NCBI GenBank assembly: GCA_008694505.1 | Contig: VZDJ01000624.1 | Location: 171,388-235,387, forward strand | Length of the DNA: 64,000 nucleotides | Direction of reading: 5' to 3' | DNA from: Cyanoderma ruficeps | Taxonomy: Eukaryota; Chordata; Aves; Passeriformes; Timaliidae | Notes under the pieces: generated by a model | What the model was told of the DNA's origin: nothing | The model's input: only the letters and a program-made list of their open reading frames with translations | The model's database searches: none | Program-made: the position numbers and the translations under genes | Shown: one piece after another, positions 24,501-37,973 of the stretch | How the letters are laid out: each line of letters opens with the position of its first letter | How positions within the stretch are numbered: the first letter of the stretch is position 1

Positions 24501-27500
24501 TAGTGGAGGAACAGCAGCAGAAGAAACAATATTTTGTCAAATCAGCACGTGCGAACAGCTCAGCTTAGAACCCAACAAAAGGGCTCTGTTGTGCTATCTC
24601 ACAGCACAGACAATTACATACAAAATGAAAAAGCCTTTGCCTGGAAGTGCATGGAAAATGCAGATGGTATCATACCATAGCTCTCACGTAATGGTCTGTT
24701 GTGGGCAGAGCAGCTTATAAGAAGCAGAGACAAAAAAAACCAGGCACATGCATGAGCACGATAGTGAACAAATTATTTTGAATAAAATGTCTTGCAAAAA
24801 TAAAATAGATAAAAAGAAGCAATTTCTTAGAATGCAGATATTGCATCACCTGGAGTTTCCTCCGGGAGACTGTGGGCTAAGAGAAATTTAATTCTTCTAC
24901 TATTTCGGTCATAATATACAGTAGCTTTATAAACAAAATATTTTTAAATGTGTTACATTGTATTCCAAGTGATGTAAAATTTTCAATTATGGAGTAGATA
25001 GAGTACCAAAGAACAATAAGAATTGATGTGCCTTGCAAAATAGATGGAGAAACAGTTATGCAGAAAGAACTCAATTCAACAAGAAATTTATACATACACT
25101 TTATTTTTAGTGTATAGATATTCTAATTAAAGCAAATAGGATTCAACACATGCTTGAAATGAAATATATGCAAATTTTTCCCTGAATCAGAGCATTCTTT
25201 CATATTCTGTCACTCATATTTCCAGCAAAGTTAACAAAATAAGCAATTAGCACCTCACACTGCAAATAGTACTCGTCTTTCAACTTGCAAAAGGTGTCAG
25301 AGTCTGGCCCCTTAGGTAGCAAATATAAAGAGCACATATGTGCGTGTAATGCCAACAAAACAGCATCATATAACTATTAATAGCAATCATACAAGTACCT
25401 TCAAGCCTGTGTGTGCAGTTGCTCAGTTCATCTTTGTAAACAATTCATGAAAATTAAGCCCCATACATCCTGGAGATAATATGCTTGCAAGGGAATTTGG
25501 CTGCATGTCTGAACCCATTTTATTTTGGACTTTAGAAATGCCCTCGTCTTTTCTGGCAACTCTACACACCATTTTGAAGGGATACATATGCTTATAGGCA
25601 TTTTTTCACTGGGCATTCACTAAGTTTCACATAGAGTCTCTTTTAGCATATAATCTTTGAAAGGTTCTTAAGTCAAAACGAATTGCTACTACCAGGTAGC
25701 AGTGCAGGCAAACAGAAATTGTACATGAATAATTTGTGTTACTCCCTTCTTGCTGCCTGATTTGAATAGTCTAGGAAAAAAAATATCATTTGCTTGTTTT
25801 ATATCCATATAACTGATTTCATTTATTTATTTGCCTAAAAATCTTGCTGAACCTAAGCAAGTTCTACCAATTTCTATCATTTTAAGCACTTTATTGCTTG
25901 TAGGAAATGTATCCTTAAATGGCATATGCAGTGAATTAAAAACTTGCTTACTTTACAAAAAGCATATTCTACTAAATACCACCATAACAGAAGCACAGAT
26001 CTAAGGTATGTTTCCTATTGGACATCAGAAAACAAGTTATAGATGTAGTTAAAGTAACAACCTCCTTATTGATAATGGTGATTTCTTTTGTGCATTTCGG
26101 TTGACTAAAGAATGTTCCTTGATCCCTTTTTCTCACACAGCAAAGCACCTTTGTTAACAGAAAAGTCTCCTCTAATGAAAGACTAAATCAATACACAAAA
26201 CCCAAGAGAGATTTCTGTGAGAGCTTATGAATATCAGAGTTAATATTGCAATAATGTTTTTTCCTGTACTGATTGCATTTTCACACATTTTTCTGAAGCT
26301 CTAGAAGAGTCACAGTAACAAAACAACCAGCATTGAGAAATAGTCTTTTAATTAAAATCACCATTATTGTGCAAGATTTGTTGGATGTGCAAACTGAACC
26401 GTCGTATTTTCTGTTGAATTTCATGCAAAATCATCACGTAGTACCTTCCCTTTCAATTTTTCAGGCATCAGTTTTAAAATGTACATAAAGCATAAATCGA
26501 GAATACCTCTTAATTGAAATGGAGCTACTGTTGGCTTTGCTATTGACAGTAACTTCAAAGATAACAAGCCTTTGAAATTGACTAAAAATCCATCAGTCTG
26601 TTGAAACAAGCACATCCTGGATTCTTCAATAAATTGCAACAGCAAGAGTTTACAGCCTTATCATGTGACCATATAACTTAAACACAAGTGCTTTCCGTAG
26701 TGCTGGAGAAAAATTATCAGACCTGCCTGACCATCAAAAAACCAAAAGGGAGTGTGGCAAAAGAGATAGGACACTGCTGCCCAAATGATTCCAAGGAATT
26801 TAAGGGTTTCCGCAGAACAATTACATTTTATGATTTTGCAGAGTTGATTTGTTTTTTTACAAAAAGAGAAGGTTTTGTGCTGTCATGGAGCTATGATGTC
26901 CATCGTATGAGCAGCTGACTTAGCCTAAGTAGATGCTCAGGTACATGGGAAAAAGCAAAACCTGTCTGGACAGAACAGCCATACCTCCTACAGGAAGCTG
27001 CTGCATCTGTATGCAGAGCGGCTTGGAATAGATGTGGGCAGGTAGCTGGCATGTAATGAGCTTTGTGGAGAAAAATAAAGAGGAAAAAAAAAAAGTCAAA
27101 TATGCCTAAAAAGCATTTTCTATAATGATTACATGTGTGTTTTGGACAAACAAAACTCCAGGTGAAGCACTGTCATTATGTAACCAGTGCTGTAAGAACA
27201 CATGACCTACTTTAAATTATGAGTTACTGTAGGGTACCACAGAAACTATTCTTGATACTTACTGGCAGGAACTGACAGCCTTTTTCAGTTACCTAAAATC
27301 GTGTTTTTTTCTGAAATTAAAAAAAAAAAGTCATTGCCACCTTTGTGTTTGAATGATTGAGAAATTTTAAAGCTGCACTTCTAAAATTCTTTTCAGGAAA
27401 GTCAGACAATATATTTCACCTTTGAAATTTCTTAGTAGTTGAGTCATATAAATTTCTCGACCACTACTACTACTACTACAAAAATACTTGCCATGTAGTG

Positions 27501-30500
27501 AGCATCTATTTAAGGTTCTAAGCTTTATGAGAGTTTTCTAGTAGGGTCAAAACTTCAGGAGATTGAACTCATTGCACATTAGAAAAACTTGGGGGTCTAG
27601 GACAATGAAACTGTGCAAAGATATTGTAAATGAGCCACTAACTGCTATTTAGAGTTCAACACTGTACTGTAACCTGAAAATTGCTGTATTAGTGAAACTG
27701 AATGGGTGCTAAAGCAATGGCATGCCGGTATAAATGAATTGGTGTTAAAAGGAATTGCAGGGATCACTTACAAGGATTTGCATTCTCAAGCAGAAAGGAG
27801 CAGAAATGTTGAGCAGTGTAGATATGCTTCATCTAGAAAAAGAAACCTGATATATGAGGGAATCTTGAAATCTTGTAGATTTTTCTATTACGTAACTACG
27901 TATCTACATCTCTGCACTGGGGACAGCTCTTCCCCTCACACTCTATCTCTGCCTTCCATCAGCTGTTATCTGTTCCTAAATGACCTGAGTACCCGGTGCA
28001 CTGGAGACCTGTACCTAAACTCTTTTTTTTCTCCCTTAATGCTCTCAGAAGACTCCCTGACTCACTGGCTATAGGGCATAGAGAAGGGCTCTGCAAACAG
28101 GGATCTTATTTCCAAACTGTTCTCTTCAATGTTGGGATTCAAATTCCCTGACAACGGAATTGTGAAGCTAGAGTTTAAGGATTAAGATGAGAAGAAAGAG
28201 CATTCTCAGAACACCACTCAATGGAAGGACAGAAGATGATATAATTAAAGAATTTGATCCCTGTTACTGTAAGGAAGAATCTCAGTGCCCATCTAGACCT
28301 GTATGTGGGTACACTTAAGCTTCCTTGGAACTTACTGGGACAAAACTCCATTCCTTTCACAGTATGGTGATTGCTGAGGAAAAGCAGAAAGAATGTAAGT
28401 CATGACAGTCTGAAGACATGTTTATAGACCATTTCATCAGATGTTCCTTCCTGTGGATTAAGTCCATTATTTTTTAAGGCATGCCACTAGAAGTTTAAAA
28501 TGAATTTTTCCAATTTTAGTCAAATCATAAAAGGAAATAAATTAATGATTCATAAATGATATCAAAATGACAGTTGGAAAAATCTCCATGTAAATGTGCT
28601 TCAAATGCTTTTCCCTACGCCTTAAGACAGTCTTTAGAAAACTTTTATGCTCTTATGATTTCTTCTGGTTGGTAGAAAAATGTCACACAAGACAAATTTG
28701 ATGTACATGCATTGCGTTTAAAATATGGTAAAATGTGTGTTTCTGTTTTTAAAGATAGTGCTAAAAATAACAAAACCTCAGAAATTCTCAAAATAATAAC
28801 TAAGGAAGCAAAAGGAGCATTTATTATTTACCACTAAGCAACCTTTACTGTAACACAAGAATAAAGAAAGAGTAGTTTTCTAGTTGCTTTTAAAGTAAGA
28901 GTTATCACAATGTGCTGGTATACCAAATCAATCACATTTTCAAATCATAGTATGAATATTTTAAAAAATAATTTTTCAAGCTTTTATCCATCTTTGGAGA
29001 TATTTTCAGGAATATGATCTTGTTTGTAACTTCATATGACAGTTGTACAAAATCAGAACCATTGCATATAAGGTAAGCCCAAGTATCCAACTGGACAGGA
29101 GAATACTTAGCAAAATTATAATTTGAATTCTTTTAAAAAGATGAAACATTAATGCTGGCAGTTCCAAATACTGCTATTGATAATTTTGAACAATTTGTTC
29201 ATAGTTTTTACTACAGTCTTGAGTGTATATACTATAATCAGCACAATTTAAGAGCTTATTTGCACTAGGAAAAAATTGGAAAAAATAGTAATTTTTGTTC
29301 TGGAATTTTCAAAATATTACATTTCATCAATGGTGAGTATTTAGAAATATAGAAAATTTCAAAACTTAGTTCTGGAATTACAGTGACGGAGCCTGAAAAT
29401 CACAATTATCTATCAATTTTAATAAAAATGAAGACAGTGATGACTAATTTTCAAAAACCTTGAACATAAATTTTGAACAAAACCAAATGTCATATATAAA
29501 TGCAGATTTTTGAAAATTAAATTCTTTTAAATCAGAAGCTATTTCATAAAAACTGAGATGTAAATTATATTTCAAATTCTCACAGTGAATAGAAATAATT
29601 TTTCATCCTCAGTGCATGACTATATCTGAAATATTTATAATGTCTTTATTACTACATCTGCATTAATATATAGTATCATAAAACAAGATTGAATTCTTGA
29701 AGAAAATTAACCATTCATGTTTTTATTTCATGTTTTTGAGACAACATTATGATCAGTTTTGCAAAATGGGAAACATACTGCAACAAACAATTTTTTTTCA
29801 CCACAAATATTGGAAATATGTTGTCACTTTTTCAAGTAATTGCTTTAGGTTTTTTCTGAAAACAAAAACATGTACACATAAGGGCCAAAATTAGGATACT
29901 TCCAGACAGGCCTCTGTTAAGAGGACAATTTACAGGGTAGTTCAGCTGCTGATGAGGAATCTCTGTGCAAGGTAAAATGTAATAAATGAAATACATCCAT
30001 GATTCAGAGAGAGATTACAAGTTCACATGAGTAGCAAGACTATCCAGAGAGAAGGTGCCTAGTGATAACAAGAACTTTTAACTTTGTTATTAAAATCACA
30101 CTTCTGGGTATAAACTACTCTAAAGTATTAAGTATTATTAATTGTCATCTAAAGGATTAAATTTTTTCCTTTATCTTTCTAATTTGGAATCCCTGAGTAT
30201 GTGTCTTGGGATAAATCACTGAAATAAAATAATCCCACATTTGACTCAGAATGTCAAACACTTCTTTTCTTTTATCTACACCACAGATTTGGAACAGGTG
30301 GACCACAGTTTTACATGCCCCAAACATATCTTTACTAGCATCCTTACACAGACACAAAGGAGGAAGAGGAAGGCAGGGGAATGATGTCTATTTCAGCTCA
30401 GAGGATTTATCCTAAGCAAAAAAGAGATGTAATTATACTTGCCCTTCTATAACTAAAGTTTCTCTCGCATGCTGATTTGTCAAAAAGACAAAAAGTTTAT

Positions 30501-33500
30501 ATGAAGCACAACCGTATAACTTCCTCCAGCTACCAGCTCACAAGGGCGCTCTATTTTATGTAAACTTCATCAGCATAAAATACTGTGATTTCACTGACTC
30601 TAGCAATATATTAATAATGAAGTCTTCAAACTATTATTTGCATTTTTGTAAAGCAGAAGTTCTACAAAAGGTCTATTACCTAAATTTCTCAGGTATTCTT
30701 TCTATTGTGGATTTTTTTTTCCATTTCTTAAAGACAAAAAAGCAATTTATCCATTTCTAGATGCTCCAGCAACCACTTACAAAAAAGGCAAATATTTTTT
30801 ATCTTTTGTCTGTGGTAATGTCAGAGAAGTTTCAATCACAGCTGTCAGAAAACAAATGGTACTATATTATATTAAAAAAATCTCCAAATAACTAAAATGT
30901 CATAATTTGCTGAAAAATGTCTGGTTTTTCCACTATCTTAACTCCAACCAAATGTAAAATATGTGGACTATAAAAGCTATATATTCGCATAGACCATTAG
31001 CTGTTGTGAAAGACTATTCTTCTTGAATAGCAGCAACATAATACAAAATACTGGATTTCTATTTCACAGCTATATGATCACTCACCTTACCCTAAAAACT
31101 CTCATCTTGACACCTGATCCACCATCAGAGCAAATTTCATAACTAATGTCTTAATTTTTCAAGAAGGGCTAATATATTTATTCAAAATACTATCTAATAA
31201 AAATAACCAATTGCTAAGATTGAAAGCAAATCCCTGTTAAAAACCTGCAGTACCTTAGTGAATACTAAAAAATGGCTTGGTGGAGCTGAAAAGATTTTGT
31301 ATTCAGATGGATGCACTTCTACCTTTCCTTTAGACATTCCTTTTTACATAGGTTGGAGTGCTTGTGATAATCTCTACATTTTCACCTGTCTGAATGCTTG
31401 AAAAAGAGCTGTTAACTGTCTATTCATCTTGTTTCAAAATGAAAAAATATAAACATAAGTATTTTGGACAAGCTTTGGATAAACACAACAGAGCACAGTT
31501 GTGGCTGTTGAAGAGTGCCCTTTCTGTTGGATAAACAAAATATATTCCTGCAGCCATTTTTCTACTTTTTTTTTTTTTTCATTTATCTTGGAAACCTCTG
31601 ATGTGTGAAAAGTTACCCTAAGGTATAAGAGGCAAGGATCCAAAGGCTCTTTGGGTCAGTAGAACATTTTATCATAAGAAAATATCATTACTGACATTTT
31701 AAAAAGATCAAGTATAATAGTCTGACTGTAGTAAGTAAAAACCTTTGTTTCAGGTTCCTTTTAAATTCTACCTCCTTTACGCCAGTATAAAATTTATTTC
31801 TTACATGGTACATCTTGATACATGTGTTCCAATGCAGAATTTCATTACCCCCTTTGTTCAGTCTGTAGGCCTATGCCCTTACGCCTTTGCCATGTGCACC
31901 TTTTCACAGACCAGAACTGCTGTACATAACATCCTTCTACTGTGTCCACAATGAGTGATGAAAAGAGACACTGAATAAGAATGTACAGTCAAGAACCTCT
32001 TTCTGAACCATATTTTATGTTTCTGCATTCAGTCTTATTCCACCACTGGTGTGGAGAGGCAGGAAGAGATAGAAGTTTTAGTTTACCATTGAAGGAAAAC
32101 TACACTCTCCAGAAAAGGAAGATGCAATCCTCTACTTAGACAGTTCTGACAGAAATAATTTAAAAAAATAGAAAATAAAAACCACAAGGAAATGCCATGT
32201 TAAAAGCACCTAAAGCATTGCATATGAATTTTCTTATTTCTTTAACATTATCTACAGGGCCTCAAAATAATTGGTTTGTCATTTCACACAGATACTGTCA
32301 TTAATGACAGGTCTTCCACAATTACAAGCCCCTTCCCATGTCAAGGAGAGGTCAGTTGCAGAAACCTGGAGCACACCTGCAGTGAAAGTTGAGACTTAGA
32401 TTCCTTTTGGGTATTTGAATAGATGACCAGGACAGTAACTTGCTTGAAGACCCACAGATTCACACGAGTTCACCACCGTTATACCTTAAGTTCAGCAGAA
32501 ACTTGTGCATACAAGCTCTTCAGAGCTCCTATTTTGGAAATTTTATCTTGACTGACAAATAGGATGGGATTTAACATTAACATTGCTTCTTAATATCATC
32601 AAACTAACACTGAAGTAGGATTTCTGAACAAATTAATTAGTATTCAGAATATTTGCAGTACTCACTTTAAATGTTTCTTTCCTTCAAGCACATGGTTAAG
32701 CACTTTAATATGATTCAGTGTAATATGACTAACAGAATTCATTAACATTGTATTTAATTATTTGGCTGTGAAATCTTAGTTTCCCCATCTAATTGTAAAC
32801 ACTCAAAATACAGATTGTGGTGACTGCCTGCCACTTTTCTCATAGGAGAGGCTGGAAAAGGATTGGACAGGCAACAAAAGGAAGGCATTTTTCTTTTATA
32901 AAGAAAAAAGTTGCAGGAAGAGGTCAATGAGAACGCATGCAACTTGGCCAGGTTGGATGGAGAGACCAAGGAGAGAGACTGTCAGGGGGCAGGACTGAAT
33001 CTCATGTTCCTTCAACAGTACTGTGAAAAATCAGAGATATAGGGCAGTGGTACAAAGTTCACATTAACATCAACATCACAGAGACACTTCTGATTACCCA
33101 GGGTGGGGGCTCAAAGTGGTAGTCAGAAGAAAGTGATGCAGCAGCTGCAGAAGGCTGACAGCTAAATCCAGGTAATAGAGGCAAACCAACATACCACCTT
33201 TCCTATTTTCTGTTATCTACTATACTTGTCCATATAAACATCACCTCACTCATGGGACCAGCACCCTGAAGCTACATATACATTTTTTTTTTCCTCAAGT
33301 GGTATACTTTATCATTATAATCCTTGGATTTCTTGCAGCTCTTTTTCCATTGTAACCATTTACTCTTGCTCCAACACCATCAACAGCGGTTGTTTTTGAC
33401 AGTCTTATCAAGTGTGCTGCAAGTCTGCAGCTAGTCATGGTAAATAGCTTTGCATGAGTAGGATGGATTTGCATATGCTAATGTGACATCTGGCCATTGT

Positions 33501-35154
33501 GCAATTTCTTATTTCTGTAACCCTTGAGTAGAATATCTTCCTAGAAGATAAGTTAGCAATAATCACCATTCAAGCTTTCAACTAATGTAATTTTTACTAT
33601 AGATGTCAATCTTAGGCAAAAGATCTGTTAAACATCGGTCTGATGGCAGACCAAAAAAACTGCTTAAAGTATGGATGCTCCATGTTCAATCAGAAACAGC
33701 TTATTTGCTTTTATACAGTCAAAATTTTGAAATGAAGAATTAGAATTTAACCAAGCTTGGATCTTCCAAGTTTTATCTTTCCCAAGGTGAGAGGTAATTC
33801 AGACATAGAAAAACATATAACACAATTACCCAGACACAAAATCTGCTCTGTCGTTAGCAGTGGTATTATAAAGACAAATGTCATTTGTATGAGACCTTAA
33901 CAAAGGTCAAAATGTAGCCAGCAGGAGAAAAAAAGAGTATGTCTTTTTATGTAGAGTCAATACTGATCTTGTATTTTACAAATATCTTCTTTTGCCAACT
34001 ACATTTAGGCTTTTCAATCCTAATTTCAGTAGAATTTTAGACTTGGGCAAAAGAAAGAATACTTTAAGTAAAGGAACATCATTAGTTCAAACCTTTGAAG
34101 CTCAAAGTATAATCTCAAGAGCAATTTAGCACTGAACAGATCTTCCTTATCCAAGGAGATTATTTCAGTTTGATTTCAGAAATTTCCATGACAGACATAA
34201 GATTATTCTAAAGGATACTGCCTGATCACCAACATATTCACAATAATTTTTCATTACACACCAATTCTCTGAACAAGTATGTTTTCTCCTATACTAGCTG
34301 TATTCCAAAACAGAGGTGCCAACAGCAGTAACTATTGTAATGGTATGTAGGCAGAAAAAAGAGTTGACTTTTATATATACATATATAGATTGTTGTTGTC
34401 TTCTGAGGGAGAAAGCCACTTAAGAATAAGTCTTGGCTTGATTCAGATCATTTATACAGAGAGTTTTATTTTCCCAGGAATAAGAAACACATTTCTCAAT
34501 TTGAGCCTTAGCCTCTCCAAAAGAAAAAAAAAAAAAAAAACCAAAAAAAACCAGACTAAGAGTTGTCTGCAAACAATTTGTGCTTCCATCCTTTGAGGGG
34601 AAAAAAAAGTCACTTTTTGTGTTTAAAATTTACACGATGTTTGAAGGAACTTGATTGGAGCTGCAGGTACCTAAGTTATAACCAGCAGCATCATAAGTTT
34701 TCCACTCCAACAGTAAACATTCATATTCTTGTTATTGTCCAGCAGTAGGCATGGAACTGACAATGTGTATAGAAATGGAAGTGCTACATTTCTCTTCAGA
34801 ATTTACTAATACTTTATTGAACCTAGATATAAGGATACCACCTCAAAAGCAGAAAACCTGCATCCTACAGAGATTGTAGTATGATGCAGCTTAAAATCAC
34901 ATCATGTGACATCAAGTAGCTCTAGTAATCTTACCCTGAGATATTTTGAGTAAAATCTTTGTAGATACATCCTACTCATTCTATTCTGATATTTATCCAG
35001 AGAACACTAGTTATAACTTCCAATGAGAACAAGCCATAAATCCAGCACAGAAATCAAGGCATTCAGCTAGATAAGAAAGGCTTGATATGCTTGATCTCAT
35101 CCTTTGGCCTGTTTCAGTATTTTGAAATGAGACAAGTACTGTTTCATTGATACT
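21554..35154. other. Long unique AT-rich stretch, no gene seen
   Basis: Roughly 13.6 kb with no exon, RNA gene or transposable element I can support. It contains a TAC microsatellite (27462-27479), an A-run near 34520-34540, and a POU/SOX/E-box motif group at 33.4-33.5 kb (see findings). The longest open frames (125 codons minus at 23819, 122 codons plus at 27706) match nothing I recognise. Degenerate older repeats may be hidden here that cannot be read by eye. Confidence 0.55.
27462..27479. repeat. TAC microsatellite
   Basis: Six tandem TAC/ACT trinucleotide units. Confidence 0.9.
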
Positions 35155-35510
35155 AAAATCATGGAACAGTCCAGGCTGCAAAGGAGCTTGGATGATAATA
35201 AACTTTAATGGGAAAGGAGCCTGGATGAGATCATTTAGCACTCTGTTCAATTGCATCTTAAAAACTCTCAATGACAGGGACTCTACCATACCCCTCAGAA
35301 AGTTGTTCCAGTAAGAGTTATTCTCACCATATAAAATTTCTTTCTTATATTGAGATGTACATCCCCAGTAGAACTATCCACAGACCCTTATCTTCTGCAT
35401 GTGATTCAGGAGAAAGGAGAGTCTCCAGCATTTTTTTAGCCACCCTTTAAGTACTAGAATTCTGTTACTTTTCCAAAGTAAAGAGACCTAAGCCCTATAG
35501 CAGGATGATC
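35155..35510 (-). repeat. CR1 LINE 3' end, minus strand
   Basis: The 3' end lies on the left: AAAATCATGGAACAGTCCAGG (around 35154) corresponds to the reverse complement of the terminal CR1 phrase. To the right come GAGCCTGGATGAGATCATTTAG, a segment around GGGACTCTACCATACCCCTC, TTGTTCCAGTAAGAG, and the sensible mirror of the CR1 'gaagaaattt' part (ATAAAATTTCTTTCTTATATTG). The right end stops near 35510, about 55 bp before the ERVL 5' LTR. It is old, with many substitutions. Confidence 0.85.
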
Positions 35511-35566
35511 ATGATTGCTAATAACTCTCACATGGGATGTAGCCCAGGATCAGATTTGCCTGCCAT

Positions 35567-35730
35567 GCTGTTCTGGTTCTGGCCAAAGACAGGGTTAATT
35601 TTTTTTGCAGTAACTGTGAGGTGGCTTAGCCTAGAGCCTTGTGAGTGTGTCTGGGCTGTTGCCCTGTACCACTTCCATCATCACTGAGGGGTGGAAGTAA
35701 GGGGTTTTGGAGAAAGCATATTTTAGATTA
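35567..35730 (+). mobile_element. ERVL 5' LTR, truncated
   Basis: This starts near TGCTGTTCTGGTTCTGGCC, the opening of a well-known kind of avian ERVL LTR, and continues with AGGGTTAATTTTTTT. It aligns with the right-hand LTR at about 37974-38240: GGCCAA(A)GA, GTTTAAT/GGTTAAT, GCCTTGTGAGTGTGTCTGG against GCCATGTGGGTGTGTCTAG, TCATCACTGAGGGGTGGAAGT against TCATTACTGGGGGGCAGAGGT. The two have drifted far apart, which implies an ancient insertion. It is shorter than a complete ERVL LTR, so its 3' part has been lost. Confidence 0.7.
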
Positions 35731-35769
35731 CAATCAGATTGTCAACCCACTCTATCATGTGTCAGAGAA

Positions 35770-36340
35770 GAATGACTTCAAGTGGAGTCCTGAATAGCAT
35801 CAAGTTTTTGAACAAATTAAAGATGATATTGTCCATAAAGTAGACCTTGGGCCAACCAGGACAGGACAATATCTACACTGCTGCATTCTCCAAAAAAATT
35901 GTTCTTTGTGGAGTCTCTGGCAAAAAGTACTTGGGGAGTCTTGAGGACACCCTCTGGTGTTCTGGAGTCAGTGATACAAAGGATCTGACACATGTTACAC
36001 CTGAACTGAAAAAGAAATCCTGGCAGTTTATGAAGGGTTTAAGCTGCCTCAGAAGTGATGGGCACCAAAGCACAGCTCCTCCTGGTACCCTGACTGCTGG
36101 CGCTGGGCGGGATGTTCAAAGGAAAATCATGCCACTTATGCCACATAGAATAAGTGAATCACTCTGATCACACAGCAAGCTCCAGCAGGAAACCCCAGTC
36201 GCTAAGGGGTCTTGGAGATCATCATGACCTGGCCCGAAGCCAAAAATTTTGGACTGCCATCACCATAGGAGGAGGAAAAGGTGGCATGTGCTGCTGAGGT
36301 TCCACAATATAATCAGCTACCAGAAAATGAAAAGCAATAT
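35770..36340 (+). pseudogene. pol: ERVL pol remnant: RT end and connection region
   Basis: Broken coding sequence of the thumb/connection part of reverse transcriptase. The readable frame at 35847-36167 contains the family-typical pattern T-P-E-L-K-K-K followed about 8 residues on by a K-G-L motif, then an L-R-S-D-G segment in the region that joins RT to RNase H. The catalytic RT palm motif (YxDD type) is not present because the upstream part of RT is deleted. Stops and frameshifts separate it from the RNase H part downstream. Identification is from recalled ERVL pol similarity. Confidence 0.65.
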
Positions 36341-36710
36341 GATCTCTTCACTGATGGTTCCTCCTGTATGGTTGGGCTACACTGAAAACAGAAAGCAGCT
36401 GTACAGAGTTCTACATGGCGAGTCACAGAAGCTGTGGAGGGACAAGTCAGGTTGCAGAGCTGAAAGTCATCCAGCTGGCTTTAGATATCACTGAATGAGA
36501 GAAATGGCCACTGCTCTACCTCTGCACTGACTTGTGGATGACAGTAAATGCATTGCAGGGGTGGCTGGACCAATGGAAAAAGACCAACTAGTACGACAGA
36601 GGTAAACCCATCTGGGCTGATGAATTGTGGTGAGACATCATTGGCCAGGTAGAGAAGCTGACTGTAAAATATTGAGTAGATACACACTCACCCAGGAGTT
36701 GGGCTACTGA
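36341..36710 (+). pseudogene. pol: ERVL pol remnant: RNase H domain
   Basis: The start of the domain is marked by the motif D-L-F-T-D-G-S-S (codons from 36341), where the Asp of TDG is the first metal-binding residue of RNase H. An in-frame stop follows within about a dozen codons. Later parts shift frame; a Y/C-T-D-like second acidic position can be made out near 36520-36535. A W-rich tract around 36565-36625 matches the C-terminal part of this domain in avian ERVL. Non-functional. Confidence 0.7.
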
Positions 36711-36719
36711 ACAGCATTT

Positions 36720-37480
36720 TAAGAATGAACAGGTGAGTTGGGCTGCCAAGATTAAACTGTGTCAGGTGGACCTGGACTGGCAGCATGAGGGTGAATTATT
36801 GCTGGTCAGTGGGCCCATGATGCCTCAGGCCATCAGGGAAGAGATGTATCAATGCAGATGGGCTCATGATAGAGGGGTGAAGTTAACGATGGGCAATGTT
36901 TCCCAGAAGATGCCTAACTGTGAAACATTTGCTGTAATCAAGCAGGCCAAATGAGTAAAGACTATGTAGTATGCTGGATGACAGTCAAAATATAAATTTG
37001 GGGAGGCTTGGCAGACTGATTATATCACACACCTGCAAATCCATCAAGGAAAGTACTATATACTGACAGTGGTGTAAAGAACCACTGGATGGCTGCAGAT
37101 GTACCCTGCATCTTACACCGCTGCCTGGAACACCATCTTGGAACACCATCTTGCACCTGGAAAAGCAAGTCCAGTGGCAACATGGCACCCTAAAATAGCT
37201 GACTTGGACAGAAGAACTCGTTTCAAAAATAGCCTCATGGACACCATGGCCAGAGAACATGGTATTGAATGAGTATCATATCCTCTGTCATGCACCATCC
37301 TCTGGGAAAATGGAACAATACAACGACTGTTAAAACCACATTGAAAGCAATGGGTGGGTGGACCTTCAAGCCCTGGGAACTATGTTTAACAAAGGCCACC
37401 TTGTTACTTAACATTAACTCTCCCAGAGGAGCTGGTCCTGCTTAATCAAAACCCCCACATACTGTAGAAGGGGATAAAGT
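36720..37480 (+). pseudogene. pol: ERVL pol remnant: integrase
   Basis: The N-terminal zinc-binding region lies in the frame at 36733-36954, with W-A-H-D-R-G-V in the middle and N-C-E-T-F near its end. Where the HHCC motif expects a second Cys the codon at 36928-36930 reads Phe. The catalytic core opens with W-Q-T-D-Y-I (37009-37026), whose Asp is the first acidic residue of the D-D-E triad. A stop follows after about 20 codons. A 13-bp tandem duplication (37128-37153) shifts the frame. The later D and E are not in a continuous frame. Clearly dead. Confidence 0.8.
37128..37153. repeat. 13-bp tandem duplication in integrase remnant
   Basis: GAACACCATCTTG occurs twice in direct succession (37128-37140 and 37141-37153). 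Because 13 is not a multiple of 3 it shifts the reading frame. Confidence 0.95.
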
Positions 37481-37890
37481 CAATGTGATGTGTATTAAGA
37501 ATATGCCAGGGAAGACAGTTTGGATTAGTCCTGTCTCAAGCAAAGGCAAACCCCTCTGTGCGATTGTTTTTGCTCAGTAGCTGGGTGCACTTGGTGGGTA
37601 ATGCAGATAGATGGGGAAACATGATGTGTACCCTGAAGAGGATTTGATTTTTGAGTGAGGACAGTCTGCAGTGTCAAACTGTGTATGTATTATTGGTTGC
37701 TGAATGACACCGACACTGTGTGCCATAACTACCATGGTCAGTGTGTCTGGACTGCTCCAGATACATGAGCTCATGATAAACCTTGCCTGACAGCACTCCA
37801 GGAAGACTGTAGAATGGACAGAACCCACAGTCACGAACTAAATGAATTCAACAGATATTTTGGAGGGATGACTACTGACAGTGGAAAAGA

Positions 37891-37920
37891 CATATATATA
37901 TGTGTGTATATATGTATATA
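37891..37920. repeat. TA/TG microsatellite
   Basis: An alternating TA and TG dinucleotide run, lying between the integrase remnant and the right LTR of the ERVL element. Confidence 0.9.
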
Positions 37921-37973
37921 GTGGGAAGGTGTAAGATCTGGGCATGAGGCTGCTGGTATAGAATAAGGTGTGG

